In this document: positions 16,943 to 25,197 of the stretch, one piece after another
Layout of the letters: every line of letters begins with the position of its first letter
How positions within the stretch are numbered: the stretch's first letter is position 1
Assembly: GCF_030504985.1 (NCBI RefSeq)
Contig: NZ_JASERU010000001.1
Location: 124,001 to 188,000, forward strand
Origin: Fulvimonas sp. R45
GTDB taxonomy: Bacteria; Pseudomonadota; Gammaproteobacteria; Xanthomonadales; Rhodanobacteraceae
Reading direction: 5' to 3'
Length of the DNA stretch: 64,000 nucleotides
The notes under the pieces: model-generated
What the model saw: only the letters and a program-made list of their open reading frames with translations
Database searches by the model: none
What the model was told of the DNA's origin: nothing
Made by a program: the position numbers and the translations under genes

Positions 16943-17638
16943 ATGAAAACCAACGCAATCGCCACCGGCATCCTGGCCTCCGCGCTGCTGCTGCCGCTGG
17001 CCGCCTGCAGCCAGTCCGAGCAAACCGGCACCGACGCCGGCAACGCCACGGCCCAGGCCATGAAGGAAGTCCGGGAACAGACATCCCCGTCGATAATCGC
17101 CGCGGAGGTCCGGAAAGGCATGCAAAAGGCCAAGCAGGAGCTGGTCACCAGGGACATCGACATCAACAGCGTCCATGTCGGCCACGGCCACCGCCGGGAC
17201 GAAGACTCCCGACCCAAGGCCGTGATCACCCCCCAGGGCGACCTGGTCATCGCGGGCAGGAAGGTCGAAGCCACGCCGGAACAGCACGCGATGCTGCAGG
17301 ACTATCGCCAGCAGATCATCGGCATCGCCGAGGCCGGCATGGACATCGGCGCGAACGGCGCCGACCTCGGCGTCAGCGCGGCCAAGGAAGCGATCTGGGG
17401 GGCGTTCACCGGCAAGAGCGACAAGGAGATCGAGGCCGCCATCAAGCCGCAGACCGACCAGATCCAGGCCGCCGCCGCCCAACTCTGCCAGCGCATGCCG
17501 GGCCTGCTGGCCTCGCAGCAGAAGCTGGCCGCGGCGATGCCCGAGTTCAAGCCGTACGCCACGATGACGCAAAAGGACGTGGACGACTGCGGCAAGGACG
17601 GGAACGGCAAGAAGGGCTTCGCCGTCTTCTCCGACTGA
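16943..17638 (+). CDS. YggN-like (DUF2884) lipoprotein
   Basis: The 231-residue precursor has a signal peptide with lipobox LAAC (Cys22), then a charged region and AVITPQGDLVIAGRKVEATP, EQHAMLQDYRQQIIGIAEAG. This resembles the core of E. coli YggN (LVITPDG...NGKQYTLNAAQ), a periplasmic protein of unknown function. A GGGAG site precedes the ATG at 16943. It lies 31 bases after the permease on the same strand and is followed by a shorter relative, so it may be part of the exporter operon. Role unknown. Confidence 0.82.
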   Translation: MKTNAIATGILASALLLPLAACSQSEQTGTDAGNATAQAMKEVREQTSPSIIAAEVRKGMQKAKQELVTRDIDINSVHVGHGHRRDEDSRPKAVITPQGDLVIAGRKVEATPEQHAMLQDYRQQIIGIAEAGMDIGANGADLGVSAAKEAIWGAFTGKSDKEIEAAIKPQTDQIQAAAAQLCQRMPGLLASQQKLAAAMPEFKPYATMTQKDVDDCGKDGNGKKGFAVFSD

Positions 17639-17689
17639 TCCCGCCGCTGCGCCCTCCATCATCCTCTTGAGCCATCGACAGGACCATCC

Positions 17690-18208
17690 ATGAAAGCCCC
17701 CGTCCGCTCCCTGCTGCTGACCGTGCTGGCGAGTTCCATCGCCGCCTGCCAGATACCCGACACCACCATGCAGAACGGCGCGATCACGCTGTACGGGAGC
17801 AAGGTGGTCCTGCGCGTCCTCGGTTCGCCGAAAGCCGCGATCGAGGCCGACGGCTCGCTGGCCATCGGCGACAAGGATGTCGCCGTCACGCCGGCCGAGC
17901 GCAACCTGCTGGTGCAGTACAACCAAAGCGTGCGTTCCGTGCACGAGACCGGGGTGGCCATGGGCAAGGCCGGCGGCGAGATGGCGCTCAAGGCCGTCGA
18001 GGCCAAGCTCGAGGCCAAGCCGGACAAGGCCGACCGGCAAGCCCAGGCCGGGGCCGGCCGGATGAAGAAGCTGAGCCTCGACATCTGCAAGGCCGAGGCC
18101 GGCATCAAGTCCGCCCAGGACCAACTCGCCGCGCAGCTGCCGGCCTTCAAGCCCTACGCGTCGATCGTCAGCGCCTCCGACGTGGCGAATTGCGCGAAGG
18201 ACGATTGA
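17690..18208 (+). CDS. Second YggN-like lipoprotein
   Basis: The 172-residue precursor has a signal peptide with lipobox IAAC (Cys20). Its core, EADGSLAIGDKDVAVTPAER, NLLVQYNQSVRSVHETGVAM, matches the same pattern as the preceding lipoprotein: a flat strand, a D/GK turn, then T-PEQ/AER and a Tyr-Gln helix. Both also end similarly (PEFKPYATM and PAFKPYASI, followed by a DV..C segment), so they are probably tandem paralogues. It lies 51 bases downstream of the first. It converges on fumC. Function unknown. Confidence 0.8.
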   Translation: MKAPVRSLLLTVLASSIAACQIPDTTMQNGAITLYGSKVVLRVLGSPKAAIEADGSLAIGDKDVAVTPAERNLLVQYNQSVRSVHETGVAMGKAGGEMALKAVEAKLEAKPDKADRQAQAGAGRMKKLSLDICKAEAGIKSAQDQLAAQLPAFKPYASIVSASDVANCAKDD

Positions 18209-18232
18209 CGGTGCCGCCGCGGACGCCGCACG

Positions 18233-19615
18233 TCATCCTTCGCGGATGCCGCCCCGCGTCAACGCCAGTGGGTCGAGCAGCTTCTGCAGCTCGGCCTTCG
18301 ACAATCCGGTGGTCTCCAGCGCCACGTCGATGATCGGCCGCTTCTCCTTGTACGCCCGCTTCGCGGTGGCGGCGCCCTGCTCGTAGCCGATCACCGGGTT
18401 CAGCGCGGTGACCAGGATCGGGTTCAGCGCCAGCGCCTGGTTCACCCGCGCCTTGTTGACCCGGAAGCCGGCGATGGCCTTGTCGGCCAGCAGGCGCGAC
18501 ACGTTGGCGAGCAGGTCGATGGACTGCAGCAGGTCGTAGGCGATCAGCGGCAGCATCACGTTGAGCTGGAAATTGCCGGACTGGCCGGCGACCGCGATCG
18601 CCGCGTCATTGCCGATTACCTGCGCCGCCACCATCGCCACGGCCTCCGGGATCACCGGGTTCACCTTGCCCGGCATGATCGACGAGCCCGGCTGCAGCGC
18701 CGGCAGTTCGATCTCGCCCAGCCCCGCCAGCGGACCGGAATTCATCCAGCGCAGGTCGTTGGCGATCTTCATCAGCGCCACCGCCAGCGTCTTCAGCGCG
18801 CCGGACAGCTCCACCGCATCGTCCTGCGCGGCCATGCCCTCGAAGGGGTTGGCCATCGCCTCGAAGCGCACGCCGGTGAGCTTCTTCAGCTCGCGCGCGA
18901 TGGTGGCGCCGAACTTCGGATCGGCGTTGATGCCGGTGCCCACGGCGGTGCCGCCCTGCGGCAGGCGGCGCATGCGCTTCAGCGCGTCCTCGATGCGGCC
19001 GATGGCCGAGTCCAGCTGCGCCGCCCAGCCGGACAGTTCCTGCCCGAAGGTCACCGGCATCGCGTCCATCAGGTGGGTGCGGCCGGTCTTGGCCACGTTG
19101 CGCAATGCGCGGGCGCGACGCTCGATGGCCCGCTTCAGGTGTTTCAGCGCCGGCAGCAATTGCCCGTGCGCGGCGAGCGTGGCGCTGACGTGGATGGTGG
19201 TGGGGATCACGTCGTTCGAGCTCTGCCCGTAGTTGACGTGGTCGTTCGGGTGCACCGGCGTGCCCGTCTGCGCCGCGAGGTGGGCGATCACCTCGTTGGC
19301 GTTCATGTTGGTGCTGGTGCCCGAGCCGGTCTGGAACACGTCGATGGGAAATTGGTCGTCGTGCCGCCCCTCGGCCACCGCCAGCGCGGCCTTGCGGATC
19401 GCCGCGGCCTGCCCTTTCCTCAGATGCCCCAGCGCCAGGTTCGACTCGGCCGCCGCCGCCTTGACCAGCCCCAACGCGCGGATGAACCCGCGCGGCAGGC
19501 GCAGGCCGGAGATCGGGAAGTTGTCGATGGCGCGCTGGGTCTGCGCGCCGTACAGCGCGTCGGCGGGTACCTTCAGCTCGCCCATGCTGTCGTGCTCGAT
19601 GCGGAACTGGCTCAT
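18233..19615 (-). CDS. fumC: Fumarate hydratase class II
   Basis: FumC interconverts fumarate and malate in the TCA cycle without an iron-sulphur cluster. The 460-residue protein has QTGSGTSTNMNANEVIAHLA, the substrate loop GQSSNDVIPT, the catalytic TGRTHLMDAMP and the superfamily signature GSSIMPGKVNP near residue 310. Length matches class II fumarases. The ATG at 19615 gives MSQFRIEHDSMGELKVPADA; longer in-frame starts are not supported. It is divergent from purB, another fumarate-forming enzyme of the same fold. A TATAGT element lies 32-37 bases upstream. Confidence 0.97.
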   Translation of the reverse strand: MSQFRIEHDSMGELKVPADALYGAQTQRAIDNFPISGLRLPRGFIRALGLVKAAAAESNLALGHLRKGQAAAIRKAALAVAEGRHDDQFPIDVFQTGSGTSTNMNANEVIAHLAAQTGTPVHPNDHVNYGQSSNDVIPTTIHVSATLAAHGQLLPALKHLKRAIERRARALRNVAKTGRTHLMDAMPVTFGQELSGWAAQLDSAIGRIEDALKRMRRLPQGGTAVGTGINADPKFGATIARELKKLTGVRFEAMANPFEGMAAQDDAVELSGALKTLAVALMKIANDLRWMNSGPLAGLGEIELPALQPGSSIMPGKVNPVIPEAVAMVAAQVIGNDAAIAVAGQSGNFQLNVMLPLIAYDLLQSIDLLANVSRLLADKAIAGFRVNKARVNQALALNPILVTALNPVIGYEQGAATAKRAYKEKRPIIDVALETTGLSKAELQKLLDPLALTRGGIREG

Positions 19616-19772
19616 GGAACGGTCCTTCGGGGAAGGGAACCCGGCCACTATAGGCCCGCGCCCGTGAGTGCTGCGACAAGCGCCCGGACATGCAGCCCGC
19701 GCCTGTCCGGTCAGATGGTGATGCGCGCACGGAATAAGCGCGCCGCCGCGGCCGGTCGGCCGCGCCATGTAA

Positions 19773-21176
<1,404 letters not shown>

Positions 21177-21246
21177 CCGGCTCGATGGAGGAAGGCCCGG
21201 CCAGCATTCCGCGCGGCGGGCACCCGCGCACGGCGGGAGTTCGCGC

Positions 21247-22005
21247 GTGATCCAGATCCAGCTCGCGGACTTTCTTGTCTACGCCGCCGTGGGCGCCGCC
21301 GCCCAGCTGGTGGACGGCGCCCTGGGCATGGCCTATGGCGTCACCTCGGCCGGCATGCTGATGAGCCTGGGCATGCCGCCGGCCATGGCCAGCGCCAGCG
21401 TGCACTACACCGAGACCTTCACCTGCGGCGCTTCGGGCCTCAGCCACCTGTGGGCCGGCAACGTGCGCCGCAGGCTGTTCCTGGCCCTGGCGATCACCGG
21501 CGTGGTCGGCGCGCTGGCCGGCGCCTTGCTGCTGGTGCACCTGCCCTCGCGCTGGGTGCGCATCGTGCTGACACCGTATCTGCTGCTGATCGGCGTGTTC
21601 CTGCTGCTGCGCACCGTGCGCCGCGAGGGCCCGCTGCGCACCGAACCGCCCGCCGGCACCGCGCCGCTGGGCCTGGTCGCCGGCTTCCTCGACGCCATCG
21701 GCGGCGGCGGCTGGAGCGCGATCACCGTGACCGCGCTGGTGGCGCGCGGCATGGAGCCACGTCGGGTGATCGGCAGCGTGCACCTGGCCAAATGCGTGGT
21801 GAGCCTGGTCGCCAGCATCAGCTTCCTGCTCACCCTCGGCATGGGCAAGCTCAGCGTCATCGCCGGGCTGATCGCCGGCGGCGTGGTCGCCGCCCCGTTC
21901 GGCGCGTTGCTGGTGCGGCGCATCCCGCCGCGCGTCACCACCCTGCTCGCCGGCCTCACCGTGCTGGCCCTGGGCGTGAACAACGCCATCGCGCTGCTGC
22001 GCTGA
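21247..22005 (+). CDS. TSUP/TauE-SafE family membrane permease
   Basis: The 252-residue protein has about seven or eight hydrophobic helices and the duplicated family pattern: AAQLVDGALGMAYGVTSAGM in the first half and LDAIGGGGWSAITVTALV in the second, each starting with a G-rich re-entrant-like motif. TSUP members export sulphite, taurine-derived sulphonates or other small anions; the substrate here is unknown. The start is a GTG at 21247. It lies 70 bases downstream of purB on the same strand and may be read from the same message. Confidence 0.88.
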   Translation: MIQIQLADFLVYAAVGAAAQLVDGALGMAYGVTSAGMLMSLGMPPAMASASVHYTETFTCGASGLSHLWAGNVRRRLFLALAITGVVGALAGALLLVHLPSRWVRIVLTPYLLLIGVFLLLRTVRREGPLRTEPPAGTAPLGLVAGFLDAIGGGGWSAITVTALVARGMEPRRVIGSVHLAKCVVSLVASISFLLTLGMGKLSVIAGLIAGGVVAAPFGALLVRRIPPRVTTLLAGLTVLALGVNNAIALLR

Positions 22006-22091
22006 CGGCGCACGCGCGGGACGGCGGGCCCGACACACGTCCGCCGTCCCAGGGCGCCCGGCCCGGCATGCGGTAAGCAGGCGATACCGCG

Positions 22092-22712
22092 TCAGGCCAC
22101 CGCCTTCTTGACCAGCCCCTCGGCTTCCAGCGCGGCCTGCACCTTCGGCCTTGCCGCGACGCGCTGCTGGAAGGCCTGCAGCGCGGGGAACCCGGAGAGA
22201 TCCAGGTCCACGTGCCTGGCCCAGTTGGTCACGGTGAACAGGTAGGCGTCGGCCGCGCTGAACTGCTCGCCCATCAACCATGGCTGGACGGCCAACCGCT
22301 GTTCCAGCAGCGCATAGCGCTTGTGCAGGTAGGCCTTGCGCTCCTCCCTGACCTCGTCCGGCGTCTCCGGCTTGAACAGCGGGCTGTAGGACTTGTGCAG
22401 CTCGGAATTGATGTAGCCCAGCATCTCCTGCAGCCGGTAGCGCGCCAGCGTGCCGTTGGCCGGCGCCAGTCCGCTTTCCGGCTTGAGGTCGGCCAGGTAC
22501 TGCACGATCGCCGGACCCTCGGTGAGCAGTTCGCCGTCGTCCAGCGCCAGCGCCGGCACGTAGCCCTTCGGGTTGATCTGCCAGTAATCCTCGTCGTGTC
22601 CGGTGCGCTTGGCCTTGGTGTCCACCTTTTCCAGCTGCAGCGGAATGCCCGCCTCGAGTGCGACGATGTGCGGGGAAAGCGAACAGGCGCCGGGCGCGTA
22701 ATAGAGCTTCAT
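22092..22712 (-). CDS. gstA: Glutathione S-transferase, beta class
   Basis: The 206-residue protein begins MKLYYAPGACSLSPHIVALE, with the Cys10 that defines bacterial beta-class enzymes, and continues with NPKGYVPALALDDGELLTEG and the all-helical C-terminal domain (EQFSAADAYLFTVTNWARHV). It conjugates or transfers glutathione in the cytosol; the electrophile is unknown. It is divergent from the HxlR regulator, and the dyad between them makes it the likely regulated target. Length is normal (E. coli GstA 201). Confidence 0.93.
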   Translation of the reverse strand: MKLYYAPGACSLSPHIVALEAGIPLQLEKVDTKAKRTGHDEDYWQINPKGYVPALALDDGELLTEGPAIVQYLADLKPESGLAPANGTLARYRLQEMLGYINSELHKSYSPLFKPETPDEVREERKAYLHKRYALLEQRLAVQPWLMGEQFSAADAYLFTVTNWARHVDLDLSGFPALQAFQQRVAARPKVQAALEAEGLVKKAVA

Positions 22713-22838
22713 GGCATGTCTCCGGTGGGGGAAATCGATGGGAGAAAACCGCGCGGGGTGGCCCGCCGCGATGCGTGTCGCATGCTAGCCAGCGCGCCAT
22801 GCCCTGCCTACCGCCCGGCCCCGGGTTCTCCGTAGAAT

Positions 22839-22860
22839 CCGGTAACCGAACGGTTACCGG
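22839..22860. promoter_or_regulatory. Probable HxlR operator between gst and hxlR
   Basis: CCGGTAACC-GAAC-GGTTACCGG is a perfect 9-base inverted repeat. It lies 12 bases before the hxlR start and 126 bases before the gst start. Its position would block hxlR transcription or translation initiation and could act on the divergent promoter. Confidence 0.7.
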
Positions 22861-22872
22861 CCACGTCACCCC

Positions 22873-23277
22873 ATGGGTCTGCCCCTACGCAAAAGCAAAG
22901 TCGCGCCGCCACCCGCGTGCCCGTTCTCCGAAGTGCTGGCCCTGCTGCGTGGCGCGTGGACCGCGAACATCGTCTGGCACCTGAGCCGGGATGCCCGACG
23001 CTTCGGTGAACTGCGCCACGACATGCCGCGCATTTCGGCGCGCGTGCTCAGCGCGAGGCTGCGCGAACTGGAGGCGCGCGGACTGATCGCCCGACACGCC
23101 CTGGACAGCTCGCCGCCCTCCGCCGAGTACGCGCTGACGGAACTCGGGCGCGAACTGCTGCCGGTCATCGGCGCCATGGCCCGCGTGGGGCAGAAGCTGC
23201 TCAGCGAATGGGGCAAGCATCCGGTGCATGCGCCCCGGCGCTCCGGCGAACTCCCGGCGTATGCCCGCGGGGGCTGA
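22873..23277 (+). CDS. HxlR-family transcriptional regulator
   Basis: The 134-residue winged-helix protein has the family core CPFSEVLALLRGAWTANIVW, RRFGELRHDMPRISARVLSA and LELTELGREL-type end (YALTELGRELLPVIGAMARV). The Cys at the start of the core (residue 16) is the redox- or electrophile-sensing position in relatives such as HypR and QorR. Together with a divergent glutathione transferase this suggests sensing of electrophiles, which is inference. The perfect dyad just upstream is the likely operator. The ATG at 22873 is the first of two close possibilities. Confidence 0.9.
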   Translation: MGLPLRKSKVAPPPACPFSEVLALLRGAWTANIVWHLSRDARRFGELRHDMPRISARVLSARLRELEARGLIARHALDSSPPSAEYALTELGRELLPVIGAMARVGQKLLSEWGKHPVHAPRRSGELPAYARGG

Positions 23278-23329
23278 TCCTGTCCAGGCTCTTCGCGGAC
23301 CTGTCCGACCGCACGGTTACAATGCCCGG

Positions 23330-24535
23330 ATGACCAACCTCGCTCCCTCCCGCAAGCCGCTGCCCATCGAGGTACGCGGTACATCCAGGCTCCCGCTGGG
23401 CATGACCCCCGCGCAGTTCCTGCGCGACTACTGGCAGAAACGCCCCCTGCTGATCCGCAACGCGTTCCCGCATTTCACGCCGCCGATCGCGCCCGAGGAC
23501 CTGGCCGGCCTGGCCTGCGAGGAAGGGGTGCTGGCCCGGCTGATTCGCCACGACGAGGCGCGTCGGCGCTGGCAGGTGAAGACCGGCCCGCTGGCCGAGG
23601 CCGACTTCGCCAAGACCGGCAATGCCCACTGGACCCTGCTGGTGCAGGACGTGGACAAGTGGGACGCCGACGTCGCCGCCCTGCTCGAGCCGTTCGCCTT
23701 CCTGCCCAGCTGGCGCGTGGACGACATCATGGTCTCCTACGCCGAGCCCGGCGGCGGCGTGGGCGCCCACGTGGACCAGTACGACGTGTTCCTGCTGCAG
23801 GGCCTCGGCCAGCGCCACTGGGCGATCAGCACCGACCCGCACGCGCCGAAGGACTTCCGCCCCGACGTGGAGCTGAAGCAGCTCGCGCGGTTCGAACCCA
23901 CCCACGAGTGGCTGCTGGAGCCGGGCGACATGCTGTATCTGCCACCCGGCGTGCCGCATGACGGCGTCGCCTTCGGGGGACCGTGCATGACCTTCTCGGT
24001 CGGCATGCGCGCGCCTTCGCGGGCGGAACTCACCGGCGACCTGGCCGACTACCTCGCCGAGCGCCTCGACGAAAACCAGCGCTACGCCGACCCCGACCTC
24101 GCCCCGGCGAAGGCCGCGGGCGAGATCGACCGCACCGCACTGGCGCGGCTGCGTGCCGCCCTGCCGTTCGCCGCGCCCCTGGACGAGGAAACCCTACGCG
24201 ACTGGTTCGGCCGCTTCATCACCCGCTACCGCAATGCGCAGACGCCGGCACCGCCCGCCAAGCCGCTGGGCGAAACGGCCCTGCTCAAGCGCCTGCGGGA
24301 CGGCGCGCAGCTGCTGCGCCATCCCTGGTCGCGCATGGCCTGGAGCCGCGGCAAGGCCACCGCCACGCTGTTCGCCAACGGGCAGGCCTGGCCGGCCCCG
24401 CCGGCACTGGCGCAGCGGCTGTGCGCGCAACGCGGTTTCACCCCCGACCTGCCGCTGGCGCAGGACGAACTGGCCCTGCTGCTGGCGCTGGTGAACGAGG
24501 GCCACCTGCTGCCGCACCGGCCGCGACACCGATGA
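23330..24535 (+). CDS. roxA: Ribosomal protein L16 arginine hydroxylase (RoxA/YcfD)
   Basis: RoxA is a JmjC/cupin 2-oxoglutarate- and Fe(II)-dependent oxygenase that hydroxylates an arginine of ribosomal protein L16. The 401-residue protein has FLRDYWQKRPLLIRNAFPHF, the iron-binding GAHVDQYDVFLLQ (His near 147, Asp near 149) and the third ligand in PPGVPHDGVAF near 208, followed by the helical dimerisation and winged-helix domains. Length is near E. coli YcfD (373). The ATG at 23330 gives MTNLAPSRKPLP. The next gene overlaps it by 4 bases. Confidence 0.92.
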   Translation: MTNLAPSRKPLPIEVRGTSRLPLGMTPAQFLRDYWQKRPLLIRNAFPHFTPPIAPEDLAGLACEEGVLARLIRHDEARRRWQVKTGPLAEADFAKTGNAHWTLLVQDVDKWDADVAALLEPFAFLPSWRVDDIMVSYAEPGGGVGAHVDQYDVFLLQGLGQRHWAISTDPHAPKDFRPDVELKQLARFEPTHEWLLEPGDMLYLPPGVPHDGVAFGGPCMTFSVGMRAPSRAELTGDLADYLAERLDENQRYADPDLAPAKAAGEIDRTALARLRAALPFAAPLDEETLRDWFGRFITRYRNAQTPAPPAKPLGETALLKRLRDGAQLLRHPWSRMAWSRGKATATLFANGQAWPAPPALAQRLCAQRGFTPDLPLAQDELALLLALVNEGHLLPHRPRHR

Positions 24536-25026
24536 CCCCGGAGGAGGACGCCCCGTTCTCCTTCGACGGCCACGAGGCGCTGGCGCAGGCACGGCTGCGG
24601 CTGCTCGCCGGCGCACGGCGCCGGCTGTGCCTGCACCTGCCGCGCCTGTCGCCGGACGCCTGGGCCAGCGCGGCGGAGCTGGCCGAGCTGCGCCGCATCG
24701 CCACCGCCGGCCGCGGCGCGGAGATCCGCCTGCTGCTGCACGAGCCCGAGGCGGCGGCGCGCGACGGGCACCGCCTGCTGGAGCTGGCTCAGCGCCTGCC
24801 CAGCGTGTGGCGCCTGCGCACCCCGCTGGAAGCGGCCGACCGCACCTGCGCCTCGGCCTGGCTGCTTACCGACGCCGGCGGCTACCTGTTCCTGCCCGAC
24901 CCCAGCCGGCCGCAGGGCCGCGCCGCCGGCCGCGACCGCGCCGCCCAGGTGCCGCTGCAGCAGCGGTTCGACGAGGTGTGGGAGCGCTCGGCTCGCGCCA
25001 CCGGCCTGCTGCCGCTGGACCTGTAG
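24532..25026 (+). CDS. Small RoxA-linked protein (DUF7931/PLD-like domain?)
   Basis: The 164-residue protein starts within the roxA stop codon (ATGA), so the two are coupled. It is Arg/Ala/Leu-rich: RLRLLAGARRRLCLHLPRLS, then IRLLLHEPEAAARDGHRLLE, and a C-terminal QRFDEVWERSARATGLLPLD. The layout resembles the phospholipase-D-like domain found at the C-terminus of some GNAT acetyltransferases (DUF7931), but the HKD motif is absent and I cannot confirm the family. It could be a catalytically inactive binding domain. No signal peptide or membrane segment is seen. Confidence 0.7.
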   Translation: MTPEEDAPFSFDGHEALAQARLRLLAGARRRLCLHLPRLSPDAWASAAELAELRRIATAGRGAEIRLLLHEPEAAARDGHRLLELAQRLPSVWRLRTPLEAADRTCASAWLLTDAGGYLFLPDPSRPQGRAAGRDRAAQVPLQQRFDEVWERSARATGLLPLDL

Positions 25027-25093
25027 CCCCGGCAGCCGTGGCGGACTGGCTGAATCGCGCCTCCATGCGAAGGGCATTCGACGATCCTCCGGG

Positions 25094-25124
25094 TTGTCGC
25101 GGCGCAGCAGCCGCGGGCTATAAT
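25094..25124 (+). promoter_or_regulatory. Promoter of the sucA-sucB-lpd operon
   Basis: TTGTCG, 19 bases, then a perfect TATAAT, 73 bases before the sucA GTG. The spacer is long, so an activator may help. Confidence 0.6.
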
Positions 25125-25197
25125 TAACGGGATTTTTCGCCAGCGGCCTTTCCCCGAACCCGGCCGTTGCAAGCCTCCCTTCCCTGCCGGTGGTGAC

